64,000 nt of DNA, from NCBI GenBank assembly GCA_012520725.1, contig JAAYNQ010000002.1:1-64000 (forward strand), read 5' to 3'. A program made the position numbers and the translations under genes. The stretch is from Syntrophomonadaceae bacterium (lineage in GTDB: Bacteria; Bacillota; Syntrophomonadia; Syntrophomonadales; Syntrophomonadaceae). The notes under the pieces were generated by a model. That model saw only the letters and a list, made by a program, of their open reading frames with translations. It did no database searches and had not been told where the DNA came from. Below are positions 54,141 through 62,830 of this stretch, piece by piece (the stretch's first letter is position 1; the number at the start of each line of letters is the position of its first letter).

Positions 54141-55904
54141 TTATTTTTTCTCCCTGATTCTAATAGCCAGCTCCCTTAATTGTTTATTGCTGACTGTTGA
54201 CGGAGCATTAGTCATGGGACAAGATGCACTCTGGGTTTTGGGAAAAGCTATAACATCACGAATACTGTTTAGGCCGCCCATTATCATCAGCAGGCGATCT
54301 ATGCCGAAGGCAATACCACCATGGGGCGGGGTACCATATTCGAAAGCGTCCAGCAGATAACCAAATTTATCCCGGGCTTCTTCCCAGGACATCCCCAGGA
54401 GGGAAAAGACCTTTTCCTGCCATTCTCTCCTATGTATCCTTATGCTGCCTCCCCCGATTTCAGTACCATTCAAGACCAGGTCATAAGCTCTGGCCTTGAT
54501 GCCCTCTGGATTATTATCCAACTTATCCAAGTCCGACAGCCGGGGAGAGGTAAACATGTGATGAACGGATACATAACGCTCTTCCTCCTGATCATATTCA
54601 AAAAGGGGAAAATCATGGATCCATACAAAATTAAGCTCATTTCTATCAATCAGATCCAGGCGACGAGCCAATTCCATTCTTAAAAATCCCAATACCCGTG
54701 ATACTATCTCCTGCTTATCAGCGGCAAAAAGCAATAGGTCTCCGGGTTGGGCTTTAAGAGCGGACATTATCTGCTCTATTTCCTGATCGCTTAAAAACTT
54801 GGTAATAGGAGATTTCAGCTCATTTTCAGTCACTACAATCCAGGCCATGCCTTTGGCTCCATAATCAACCGCTAATTGTCCCAGCTGATCTATTTCCCGC
54901 CTTTTAAAGGAGGCACAACCTTTGGCATTGATGGCTCTTACCACTCCCCCGGCCTGTATGGCACTGGAGAATACCTGAAACTGGGATTGGGCCATAAATC
55001 CAGTCAAATCTACAATTTCCAGGCCGAAACGGAGATCTGGGGCATCGCTGCCATATTTCTTCATGGATTCATCATAGGACAGGCGAGGAAATGGAATATT
55101 AATATCCTTATTTATACCCACTTTAAATAAACGGGCCATCATTTCCTCCATCAGTCCCATTATATCTTCTTCATCTATGAAGGACATTTCTATATCCAGT
55201 TGAGTAAATTCCGGCTGCCGGTCCGCCCTCAAATCCTCATCACGAAAGCAACGAGCCACCTGAAAATACTTTTCCATACCCGCAACCATCAACAATTGTT
55301 TGAATATCTGGGGAGATTGAGGCAAGGCAAAGAATTCCCCTTGGTGAACCCGGCTGGGAACCAGATAATCCCTGGCTCCTTCAGGACTGCTTTTAGTCAA
55401 AATGGGGGTTTCAATTTCGATAAAACCCTGGCTATCCAGAAAATCCCGCATGGTTTTCACTACCCGGTGCCTGAGCATGAGGTTCTCCCTCATTTCCCCT
55501 CTCCTCAGATCCAGGTAGCGATATTTCAGGCGTAAAGTCTCATCCACATCGATACCATCTTCTATATAGAAGGGAGGGGTTTTGGCGGTGTTCATTATTT
55601 CCATTTTCTCTACATAGATTTCAATTTTACCGGTTTTCAGATTAGGATTCTCGGTGTCCGCAGGCCGCAGACTCACCTTGCCCTGTACCGCTACCACATA
55701 TTCGCTTCTAACCTGTTCCGCCAGGTGGAAGGCATCCTGGTCAACTTCAGGACTGAACACTACCTGAATTAGACCGGAACGATCACGCAAATCAATAAAT
55801 ATAAGTCCTCCATGATCTCTCCGGCTATTTACCCAGCCATTCAGAACCACCTCTACACCAACATCTTTAACCTCCAGGTCAGTAGCATTATGAGTTCTTT
55901 TCAT
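54141..55904 (-). CDS. aspS: Aspartyl-tRNA synthetase
   Basis: Class IIb synthetase. N-terminal OB-fold anticodon-binding domain (NGWVNSRRDHGGLIFIDLRD); motif 2 RCFRDEDLRADRQPEFTQLD near 217; the bacterial GAD insertion domain (about 290-420); motif 3 HGGIAFGIDRLLMIMGG near 530. 587 aa, the bacterial length. ATG with AGGAGG 8 bases upstream. Last protein gene of hemZ-hisS-aspS, with 14 bp to hisS. If the genome lacks a separate AsnRS it may be the non-discriminating form; the window cannot show this. Confidence 0.97.
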   Translation of the reverse strand: MKRTHNATDLEVKDVGVEVVLNGWVNSRRDHGGLIFIDLRDRSGLIQVVFSPEVDQDAFHLAEQVRSEYVVAVQGKVSLRPADTENPNLKTGKIEIYVEKMEIMNTAKTPPFYIEDGIDVDETLRLKYRYLDLRRGEMRENLMLRHRVVKTMRDFLDSQGFIEIETPILTKSSPEGARDYLVPSRVHQGEFFALPQSPQIFKQLLMVAGMEKYFQVARCFRDEDLRADRQPEFTQLDIEMSFIDEEDIMGLMEEMMARLFKVGINKDINIPFPRLSYDESMKKYGSDAPDLRFGLEIVDLTGFMAQSQFQVFSSAIQAGGVVRAINAKGCASFKRREIDQLGQLAVDYGAKGMAWIVVTENELKSPITKFLSDQEIEQIMSALKAQPGDLLLFAADKQEIVSRVLGFLRMELARRLDLIDRNELNFVWIHDFPLFEYDQEEERYVSVHHMFTSPRLSDLDKLDNNPEGIKARAYDLVLNGTEIGGGSIRIHRREWQEKVFSLLGMSWEEARDKFGYLLDAFEYGTPPHGGIAFGIDRLLMIMGGLNSIRDVIAFPKTQSASCPMTNAPSTVSNKQLRELAIRIREKK

Positions 55905-55918
55905 CTGCCATTATCCTC

Positions 55919-57187
55919 CTAATCTATCAGCAAAGTTCTGCTTACCGCGCGCAGCAAATCGTTTTCGGCTACTTGAAACTGTTCTTTGCTACGCATATTC
56001 CTCAAAGTAACAAAGCCTTTTTGCACCTCTTCTTCTCCCAGGAAAAGTACCAGGCGGGCTCCTATTTTATCGGCGAATTTCATCTGGGCCCGGGCTTTAC
56101 GCTGGTTATAATCCTTTTCTGCTTTTATGCCGGCTCCCCGCAATGCCTGCAGTATTTTCATGCCCTGTGCTTCATAAGCTGAATCCATCACCGCTACAAA
56201 AACATCTATTTCAGGTGGCGGGAGCAGCATTTCTCCTTTTTTTTCCACCGCCAGCAACAAGCGTTCCAGGCCCAGGGCAAAACCAATACCGGGTAAATCA
56301 GGTCCGCCGCACTGTTCAACCAGTCCGTTGTAACGGCCTCCGCCTCCCACTGCACTCTGGGCTCCAATCCCTGGAATGTGTATTTCAAAAGCGGTATTGG
56401 TATAATAATCCAGGCCCCGCACCAGCCCGTCATCATGGATAAATAAAATCCCCTGTTGAGCTAAAGCTCCTTTTACCTGCTCATAGTGCTCCAGACAGTT
56501 CTCACAGAGATGATCAGCCAGAGTGGGATAGCCTTCAATAGCCTGGTGACAGGCTTCATTCTTGCAATCCAAGACCCGCAGGGGGTTATTAATATACCTG
56601 GCCTGACAGTCCGGGCACAGATTATCCTGGTAGGGCTGGATGTAATCTATCAGTTTCTGCCGGTAACGGCCCCGGCATTGGGGGCATCCTACCGAATTCA
56701 GATGTAATTCATATTCCTCCAGACCCAGTCGGGCCAAGATTTCCAGTAGCAACATTATCACTTCCCCATCCAGGTAAGGGTTGTTGCTGCCGAAGGCTTC
56801 TGCACCAAACTGGTGAAACTGCCGGTAGCGGCCGGTCTGGGGACGATCATATCTGAACATGGGTCCCATATAGTACCATTTAACCGGCAAAAGGCCTGCA
56901 TAGCTGCTGTGTTCAATCAAGGCCCGGACACAGGATGCAGTGCCCTCCGGACGCAAAGTAAGACTGCGGCCTGATTTGTCGTTAAAGGTATACATTTCTT
57001 TACTTACTATATCGGTAGTTTCGCCTACCCCGCGCTGGAACAACTCGGTATGTTCAAATATGGGTACTCTTATTTCCCGATATCCGAAAATTTCTGCGGT
57101 TTCTTTCATAATACTCTCAATATACTGCCATTTGATAGAATCCTGGGGCAGAATATCATATGTTCCTCTGGGAGCTTTGGTCAGCAT
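55919..57187 (-). CDS. hisS: Histidyl-tRNA synthetase
   Basis: Class IIa synthetase. PRGTYDILPQDSIKW at the N-terminus; motif 2 MFRYDRPQTGRYRQFHQFG near 110; histidine motifs LVRGLDYYTNTAFEIHI near 258 and the Gly-rich AVGGGGRYNGLVEQCGG; motif 3 GIGFALGLERLLLAV near 305. A four-Cys insertion is present (CPQCRGRY and CPDCQARY), seen in many bacterial HisS. 422 aa. ATG with GGGAGG. It follows hemZ by 67 bp. Confidence 0.97.
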   Translation of the reverse strand: MLTKAPRGTYDILPQDSIKWQYIESIMKETAEIFGYREIRVPIFEHTELFQRGVGETTDIVSKEMYTFNDKSGRSLTLRPEGTASCVRALIEHSSYAGLLPVKWYYMGPMFRYDRPQTGRYRQFHQFGAEAFGSNNPYLDGEVIMLLLEILARLGLEEYELHLNSVGCPQCRGRYRQKLIDYIQPYQDNLCPDCQARYINNPLRVLDCKNEACHQAIEGYPTLADHLCENCLEHYEQVKGALAQQGILFIHDDGLVRGLDYYTNTAFEIHIPGIGAQSAVGGGGRYNGLVEQCGGPDLPGIGFALGLERLLLAVEKKGEMLLPPPEIDVFVAVMDSAYEAQGMKILQALRGAGIKAEKDYNQRKARAQMKFADKIGARLVLFLGEEEVQKGFVTLRNMRSKEQFQVAENDLLRAVSRTLLID

Positions 57188-57254
57188 AAATATCCTCCCA
57201 ACCTAAATTATGCCATGATTTAAACCAGGCATGGTTTACATTCCTTGGATAATT

Positions 57255-58739
57255 CTAATTTAAGGCCCAGAGCTTGTCAACTTTGCGTTTTACCAGCTCT
57301 TCTACTGATCCCGCATAAGCTGATGGATCTTTAGGCTGGTAAGAGGAGGAAAGCCGCCAATCATCGGGACGGATAAACTTGCTGGCTGCACCTCCCCCCA
57401 AACCGATGATGGTCTGCCTTTCTTCCATCATCTGAATATTATAGATACATTCATCTGCAGGCCGGGCATAACCTATATTCTCCATTGCCGCTGACATGTA
57501 CTTTTGGCGATACATGTAGTAGGGATTATAACCTGCGGCCCGCAAACGGGTGGAGAACAATTCCACCCCTTCTTGTACTTGGCTTACCCGGTTCTTAATA
57601 TCGCCTGTTGCTTCTGCCTCGGCCATGAGGGAACCTCGTTTACGAGCCAGGGTGTGAACAGTTATATTATCCGGGTCTAATTGGAGAATCTTCTCTGCTG
57701 TGTATAGGTATTCCGGGATACTTTCTCCCGGCAATCCCACTATTAGATCCATATTCAGTTTTTTAATACCTGCCGATCTTACCCATTCAACCGATCGCAA
57801 CACTCCTTTCTGATCATGATTCCGGCCTATCCTTTGCAAGGTGGAATCATTCATGCTTTGAGGATTAACGCAGATACGGTTTACCCCGGCCTCTTGCATA
57901 AGCTTTAACTTAAGCGGGCTCAGGGTATCCGGTCTGCCTGCCTCTACTGTGATCTCCTGAGTCAGTGGACTGATGAAGCGTTCCTGCAATAAATCCAGTA
58001 AAGACTCCAGATCCCTTTCGGAGAGCACAGTAGGGGTACCTCCACCGATGTAGATGCTTTGAACGGCTATATCCTGCTCTTGCAAAAATTCCCCAATTCT
58101 CGTTATTTCATAGTGCAGGGCTTCCAAAAAGGGGTTCACTTGCTGCTGGTAGTTACTTAACACCGCAGCCGGAAAAGAACAATAATAACAGCGACTGGGG
58201 CAAAACGGAATCCCTATATATACACTCAGCAATTTGCCAACCTGTTCCCGGGAAAGCAAAAAGGGCCGGTTATTAAGGGCTACTTCCAGGAGCAAGGCCG
58301 CTTTGTCCTGGTTTAAAAAATAATCCGTCTGCAGAATATGCTCTATTTTAGCCGGGGCGAATCCTTCATCCAATAAACGATGTACCAGTTTAACCGGTCT
58401 TACCCCGGTTAGAAGACCGTAAGGATTGATATTGCTGCCGGTATGCTGGCAGAGTAAACGGTAGGTGAAACTGCGGAGCAGCCATTTGCTCTCATGATTC
58501 AGCACCTCCCCCTGATCAAGCAAGAGGTGCTTTTCACTCTTCACGGTTTCTCTGTTTTTGTCCTTTATAGCTCCCCTGATAAAGAGCTTATTCTTTTCTT
58601 TGCTGATCTTTACCTGGACCGCGGCTTCTTCCTGGGGAGAAGAGCCCAGTATAATCCGACAGCCGGGAAAAGCCAGTCGGATCAATTCATGCAAAGTTGT
58701 ATAGAGTTGTTCCGGCTTAAAATCACAATAAACTAGCAT
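57255..58739 (-). CDS. hemZ: Coproporphyrinogen dehydrogenase-like radical SAM protein HemZ
   Basis: Radical SAM enzyme of the oxygen-independent coproporphyrinogen oxidase family. The CxxxCxxC motif is in GIPFCPSRCYYCSFP near 176; YIGGGTPTVLSERDLESLL near 228; MDLIVGLPGES near 330. The long N-terminal domain (about 165 residues) ahead of the radical SAM core is the HemZ hallmark, unlike HemN/HemW. 494 aa. ATG with AAGGAG. Upstream are a degenerate frame and two T-box leaders. Whether it acts in haem synthesis is not certain for the family. Confidence 0.9.
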   Translation of the reverse strand: MLVYCDFKPEQLYTTLHELIRLAFPGCRIILGSSPQEEAAVQVKISKEKNKLFIRGAIKDKNRETVKSEKHLLLDQGEVLNHESKWLLRSFTYRLLCQHTGSNINPYGLLTGVRPVKLVHRLLDEGFAPAKIEHILQTDYFLNQDKAALLLEVALNNRPFLLSREQVGKLLSVYIGIPFCPSRCYYCSFPAAVLSNYQQQVNPFLEALHYEITRIGEFLQEQDIAVQSIYIGGGTPTVLSERDLESLLDLLQERFISPLTQEITVEAGRPDTLSPLKLKLMQEAGVNRICVNPQSMNDSTLQRIGRNHDQKGVLRSVEWVRSAGIKKLNMDLIVGLPGESIPEYLYTAEKILQLDPDNITVHTLARKRGSLMAEAEATGDIKNRVSQVQEGVELFSTRLRAAGYNPYYMYRQKYMSAAMENIGYARPADECIYNIQMMEERQTIIGLGGGAASKFIRPDDWRLSSSYQPKDPSAYAGSVEELVKRKVDKLWALN

Positions 58740-58742
58740 GGC

Positions 58743-58966
58743 TTATCTCCTTCTTGATAATTGACGATTATAGTTATGAATTAATTTTAGCTCCCGGCAA
58801 TAATGACGAAGTTCCTCCAGAGCTTGGTTCAACCCTGTCTGCTTCCTGCCTGTCTCAACTTCACTATAGAAACAAAGGTGGCCCTGCCTCTGCTTATAGG
58901 AGGGGATTCAATCTTCACCAACCCTTAAAGGTAAAATCTCCAGTCTTTGGTATAGATTACCTCCCC
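58743..58966 (-). pseudogene. Degenerate or UGA-interrupted small reading frame before hemZ
   Basis: Stop-to-stop frame 58743-58907 encodes 54 codons beginning IPSYKQRQGHLCFYSEVETG and ending in NYNRQLSRRR, with its stop overlapping the hemZ ribosome site. It has no ATG and only a late TTG. One TGA (58910-58908) upstream, the same frame continues as NLYQRLEILPLRVGED back to AGGGGAGG just after the second T-box terminator. It looks like a gene remnant broken by one stop. Short, unrecognised, and possibly chance. Confidence 0.25.
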
Positions 58967-59178
58967 TAAAATAAAAATATCCTCTCATCCGTATAGGGAC
59001 GAGAGGCTTAAAACTTCCCGCGGTACCACCCTGATTGGCATAGATACCCACTTAAAAGATACGGGATAAATCAATCTTAAAGCTCAGCGTAAGGGCTAGC
59101 CCAGCAATAGACCTTATTCGAATCCGGGCGGCTAAATCAAGCAATCCTCACCAGTCCCTTGACTATACCGTATTAATC
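58967..59178 (-). promoter_or_regulatory. T-box leader 2 (downstream, compact)
   Basis: On the minus strand the T-box core AGGGTGGTACCGCGGGAAG is at 59032-59014. It is followed by a terminator, CCTCTCGTCC paired with GGATGAGAGG, and a T-rich tail (58980-58967). Upstream is a stem-III-like hairpin (TTAAGAT against ATCTTTTAA) and a TGAGC joint, but the segment where Stem I should be is short (AAGGG...CCCTT) and lacks the AGTA, AGAGA and GGCTGCAAG motifs. It would sense uncharged tRNA and control transcription into hemZ-hisS-aspS. The specifier cannot be read. Confidence 0.8.
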
Positions 59179-59461
59179 AAAAAAACTTCTCTATCCACTA
59201 TGGGACGAGAAGCGTTTTGCCACCCGCGGTACCACCCAATTTGCCATTTGGCCCGCTTACAATAAGATACAGGAAATATCCGATATCCCCTCTCTTTTAA
59301 CGGTAAGAGTTCCGCCACGACCTACTTGCAGATGTTTCAGCCGGGTGCTCCTGAGTGAACTTCAATAGGTTTCCTTATAGAGATGCTTGCAGCCGATGAC
59401 ATCTCTTCTCTGTATAATTTCACCTATCTACTTTACTCATTCATGGCATTTAGAATATGTA
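59179..59461 (-). promoter_or_regulatory. T-box leader 1 (upstream, canonical)
   Basis: A full T-box riboswitch on the minus strand. Stem I motifs: AAAGTA (59434-59429), CAGAGA (59412-59407), distal GGCTGCAAG (59394-59386), and the specifier side TTGAAGTTCACTCAGGAGC (59365-59347). Stem III loop ACCGTTA; T-box core GGGTGGTACCGCGGG at 59237-59223; terminator CTTCTCGTCC against GGATAGAGAAG with seven Ts (59185-59179). In the register of structurally known glycine T-boxes the codon right after GAA is the specifier, here GUU; UUC is one base further. Neither is His or Asp. Confidence 0.9.
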
Positions 59462-59467
59462 GTTAAC

Positions 59468-59496
59468 ATCATAGCACATAAGTGCCGGCAAGTAAA
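59468..59496 (-). promoter_or_regulatory. Sigma-A promoter of the T-box/hemZ-hisS-aspS operon
   Basis: Minus strand: TTTACT at 59496-59491, a 17-base spacer ending TGC, then TATGAT at 59473-59468 (extended -10). Start predicted near 59461, some 725 bases before hemZ. It lies between the hydrolase gene stop and T-box 1. Confidence 0.65.
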
Positions 59497-59546
59497 GCAA
59501 AAAAGTCCGGCTTAAAACCTGAAGCCATCAATCATATCCATCCGAT

Positions 59547-60179
59547 TTATATAGTTCCATTAAGAAAGGGATTGTGTTTACGTTCAAAGCCAATGGTAGT
59601 AGCTGGTCCATGCCCAGGATAGCATACCACATCATCCTCATAGCAAAAGAGTTTTTCTTGTATGTTTTGAATAAGCTGAGGATAGGAACCACCCGGAAAA
59701 TCTGTTCTGCCGATGGAACCCTGGAAAAGGGTGTCCCCGACAAATATTATCTTATCTACCTTAAGGCAGATACCGCCCTGACTATGGCCAGGGGTATGAA
59801 TTACTTCCAGTTCCACGGTGTTGCCTATTTTTATTATATCGCCCTCATCAATGAATTGGTCAGCCGGGGGACTGGTTACCTTGCTGCCCATCATAAAAGA
59901 GAAATTGGACACAGCATTTTCCAGCATCTTGGCATCATTTTTGTGTATCAATATTTTGGCCCCGGTGGCATCCTTCACCGCCCGATTGGCTCCAATATGA
60001 TCTATATGCCCATGAGTGTTGATTATATAAATGGCCTTAAGATTATCTTGTTCCAGCAGCTTCAGAATGGCTGGTGCATTCCCACCCGGATCAATAACTG
60101 CTACCTCTCTGGTTTCTTCACAGCCCACAATATAACAGTTTACTGCCATTGCGCTGATCTCCAAGCCTTTTAATATCAT
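59547..60179 (-). CDS. MBL-fold metallo-hydrolase, glyoxalase II-like
   Basis: Binuclear zinc hydrolase of the metallo-beta-lactamase fold. Metal ligands: NTHGHIDHIG (HxHxDH) near residue 54, TPGHSQGGICL near 130, GDTLFQGSIGRTD near 150, and YPGHGPATTIG near 188. 210 aa, the size of YqgX/YcbL-like hydrolases. ATG with AGGAGG. Substrate unknown; thioesters such as hydroxyacyl-glutathione analogues are typical. It sits 12 bp after dtd, a common relA-dtd-MBL arrangement. Confidence 0.88.
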   Translation of the reverse strand: MILKGLEISAMAVNCYIVGCEETREVAVIDPGGNAPAILKLLEQDNLKAIYIINTHGHIDHIGANRAVKDATGAKILIHKNDAKMLENAVSNFSFMMGSKVTSPPADQFIDEGDIIKIGNTVELEVIHTPGHSQGGICLKVDKIIFVGDTLFQGSIGRTDFPGGSYPQLIQNIQEKLFCYEDDVVCYPGHGPATTIGFERKHNPFLNGTI

Positions 60180-60191
60180 TACATATACCTC

Positions 60192-60641
60192 CTAAAACAA
60201 TTTCTCACTATCCAGTAAAATGGTTACTGGCCCATCATTATCAATCTTCACCAGCATTTCAGCTCCAAATACCCCGGTAGCCACCCTGATACCCTGATCT
60301 TGAAGATAATCAATGCTGTATTTATAGAGAGCCATAGCCTCTTTGGGCAAAGCGGCCTCACTAAAACCAGGTCTTCTTCCTTTACGGGCATCTCCGTAAA
60401 GGGTAAACTGGCTGACCAACAAGAGCTCTCCTCCCATATCCAGCAGAGAGCGGTTCATTTTACCCTCCTCATCGGGAAAAATTCTGAGATTGATGATCTT
60501 GTCCATCATATACTGGGCTTCTTTTTCTGTATCTCCTTTTTTAATACCAAGTAGGACCATCAATCCTGCACCTATCTCACCACAGGTTTTATGGTCTACT
60601 ACCACCTTGCTGCACTTGGTTCTTTGAACAACTGCCCTCAC
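60192..60641 (-). CDS. dtd: D-aminoacyl-tRNA deacylase
   Basis: Removes D-amino acids (and glycine) from mischarged tRNA. 149 aa, the family length. Conserved active-site motifs LVSQFTLYGDARKGRRPGF (SQxT) and KIDNDGPVTILLD (NxGPxT, with NDGPVT) are present, along with the N-terminal MRAVVQRTKCSKVVVD. GTG start with GGAGCG upstream. It begins 1 bp after relA stops. Confidence 0.97.
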   Translation of the reverse strand: MRAVVQRTKCSKVVVDHKTCGEIGAGLMVLLGIKKGDTEKEAQYMMDKIINLRIFPDEEGKMNRSLLDMGGELLLVSQFTLYGDARKGRRPGFSEAALPKEAMALYKYSIDYLQDQGIRVATGVFGAEMLVKIDNDGPVTILLDSEKLF

Positions 60642-60642
60642 C

Positions 60643-62826
60643 TTATTCGCTCCTTACTTCACCCGGCAATACTCTTCTTACCTCCATTACATCTCTTATC
60701 TTCTTTATTCTCTGCATCAAAGCCTGTAATTGGCCCATATCCTTAATTTCCAGCTTGAAATTCATTACTACCCAGTTCTTTTTGGTCAAACGTGAAAATA
60801 CCGAAATAATGTGTACCCTGGTATCGTTGATTTCCAGCATTACGTCAGCAGTCATACGAGGTCTATCCAAGGCCCGCACTTCCAGTTCCACGCTATACAG
60901 CCCTTTATCATCGGCCCATTCTACTTCGATGGTTCGCTCTTTTTCCTGCTTCAGGTAATTGATCATATTAGGGCAATCGCGACGATGTACTGATACCCCC
61001 CGTCCCCTGGTAATATAACCCAGGACACTGTCACCTGGCAAGGGATTGCAGCAACGAGCCAGCCTGATGGCCACATCATCTACCCCTTTAATCCGTAAAG
61101 CAGTGGTTTCCCGATCGGGCTGAATAGCCTTGCTGTGGACAGGTAATGGCGCAATATCCTCCAACTGGGCATCATGAAAATAAAGCTCTTTTTGCTTGTT
61201 GATAACCTGATTTACTGTAATAGCCCCATCTCCTACTGCGGCAAACAGGTCTTCAATGGAGGCAAAACTGAAGCGTTTGCTTACCTCCATAAGCTTCTCT
61301 TCCTTCAACAGTTCTTTGGGAGAAAGATGCCTTTTCTTCATCTCCTGTTCCAGCATATCATGGCCTTTTAAAATATTGGATTGACGTTGTTCTTTTTTAA
61401 ACCACTGTTTAATCCGGTTTCGGGCCGAGGAGGTCTTCACAAAATTCAACCAGTCATGGGAAGGCCCGGGAGAATTCTTGGAGGTAATAATTTCAACTAT
61501 ATCACCGTTATTAAGCTGATAATCCAATGGAACAATGCGGCCATTTACCCGAGCCCCGGTACAGCGATGACCTACTTCGGTATGAACCCGGTAAGCAAAA
61601 TCCACTGGACAGGAACCTTTGGGCAATTCGAATACGTCGCTTTTGGGAGTAAATACATAGACGGTGTCATCAAACAAATCTATCTTCAGCGACTCCATGA
61701 ACTCTCCGGTATCATTGATATCTTGCTGCCATTCCAGAATGCTGCGCAACCAGGCCAATTTTTTATCAAATTTCCTGGCCGATGCGCTTTCACCCTCTTT
61801 ATATTTCCAATGGGCAGCTATACCAAACTCGGCGGTCTTATGCATTTCCCAGGTGCGCACCTGTACCTCAAAGGGTTCTCCTCCCTTGCCTATAACGGTA
61901 GTGTGCAGAGACTGGTACATATTGGGCTTGGGAGTAGCTATATAATCCTTAAAGCGTCCGGGCAAGGGAGTCCACATAGTGTGGATTACTCCCAGCACGC
62001 CGTAACAAACCCAAATATCATCTACTACTACCCGAATCGCAATTTTATCATATATTTCATCGATATCTTTATTCTGTTTGATCATTTTTTTATAGATACT
62101 GTAAATGTTCTTGGGGCGCCCTTTTATATCGGCCTTAATGCCGGTCTTATCCAAGCCCTCCCGCAGCTGCTGGATGAGTTCATTAACATATTCTTCCCTC
62201 TCCCGTCTTTTCTTCTTGAGACGGCTGGCAACTTCACGATATACATTATGATTAAGGTAGGAAAAGGCCAGATCTTCCAATTCCCATTTAAACCTAAAAA
62301 TACCCAGACGGTGGGCCAGGGGAGCAAATATTTCCATGGTTTCCTGAGCTATTTCCTGCTGTTTGCGTTCACTCTGGTAATCAAGGGTACGCATATTGTG
62401 TAGCCGATCAGCCAGTTTTATCAACAAAACTCTAATATCCCGGGCCATAGCCAGGAACATCTTGCGCAGGTTTTCGGCCTGGGCATCTTCTCTGGACTTA
62501 AAATTGATCCGGCTCAACTTGGTTACCCCATCTACCAGGACGGCTATCTCTTCCCCAAAAATATGCAAAATATCGTTATAGGTATACTTGGTATCTTCCA
62601 CCACATCATGTAAAAGGGCAGCACATATTGAGGCCGTATCCATTTCAATATCAGCCAGTATCAATGCTACTTCCAAAGGATGGGTTATATATGGATCTCC
62701 TGAAATTCTCTTTTGTCCCTGATGAGCTTGATTAGCCAGCTCGAAGGCTTTAATGATTAAATCGGTATTAGCCCCCGAGTCATATCTCAAGACACAATCC
62801 ACTAAAGGCTGAACTTGAACACACAT
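60643..62826 (-). CDS. relA: Bifunctional (p)ppGpp synthetase/hydrolase Rel
   Basis: Long RelA/SpoT homologue, 727 aa. Hydrolase HD domain with His49, His73-Asp74 (LLHDVVEDT) and IKLADRLHNMRTL near 136. Synthetase domain: KGRPKNIYSIYKKM near 237, RVVVDDIWVCYGVLG, and GRFKDYIATPKPNMYQSLHT, where RFKD (RxKD) is the sign of Mn-dependent bifunctional enzymes rather than synthetase-only RelA. Then TGS (VYVFTPKSDVFELPKGSCP near 390), a zinc-finger/helical region with RLARCCNPLPGD, and C-terminal ACT. The HD residues look intact, so both activities are expected. Between recJ and dtd as in Bacillus, without apt. Confidence 0.97.
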   Translation of the reverse strand: MCVQVQPLVDCVLRYDSGANTDLIIKAFELANQAHQGQKRISGDPYITHPLEVALILADIEMDTASICAALLHDVVEDTKYTYNDILHIFGEEIAVLVDGVTKLSRINFKSREDAQAENLRKMFLAMARDIRVLLIKLADRLHNMRTLDYQSERKQQEIAQETMEIFAPLAHRLGIFRFKWELEDLAFSYLNHNVYREVASRLKKKRREREEYVNELIQQLREGLDKTGIKADIKGRPKNIYSIYKKMIKQNKDIDEIYDKIAIRVVVDDIWVCYGVLGVIHTMWTPLPGRFKDYIATPKPNMYQSLHTTVIGKGGEPFEVQVRTWEMHKTAEFGIAAHWKYKEGESASARKFDKKLAWLRSILEWQQDINDTGEFMESLKIDLFDDTVYVFTPKSDVFELPKGSCPVDFAYRVHTEVGHRCTGARVNGRIVPLDYQLNNGDIVEIITSKNSPGPSHDWLNFVKTSSARNRIKQWFKKEQRQSNILKGHDMLEQEMKKRHLSPKELLKEEKLMEVSKRFSFASIEDLFAAVGDGAITVNQVINKQKELYFHDAQLEDIAPLPVHSKAIQPDRETTALRIKGVDDVAIRLARCCNPLPGDSVLGYITRGRGVSVHRRDCPNMINYLKQEKERTIEVEWADDKGLYSVELEVRALDRPRMTADVMLEINDTRVHIISVFSRLTKKNWVVMNFKLEIKDMGQLQALMQRIKKIRDVMEVRRVLPGEVRSE

Positions 62827-62830
62827 AATA

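Noticed and set aside
58908-58910. Selenocysteine codon in the frame before hemZ
   Set aside because: No SECIS-type hairpin directly after the TGA and no recognisable selenoprotein family; a broken gene or chance is simpler.
59101-59135. tRNA-like T-loop (TTCGAATCC on the plus strand)
   Set aside because: The flanking bases do not form a T-arm and no acceptor or anticodon arm can be built; the stretch is part of the second T-box leader.
61381-62403. 340-codon open frame on the plus strand opposite relA
   Set aside because: It lies wholly inside the conserved Rel coding region, has no plausible ribosome site, and its translation lacks any domain character. It is a shadow of relA codon usage, as are the long plus-strand frames opposite hslU (17059-17769), ftsZ (30095-30733) and the MBL gene (59574-60173).
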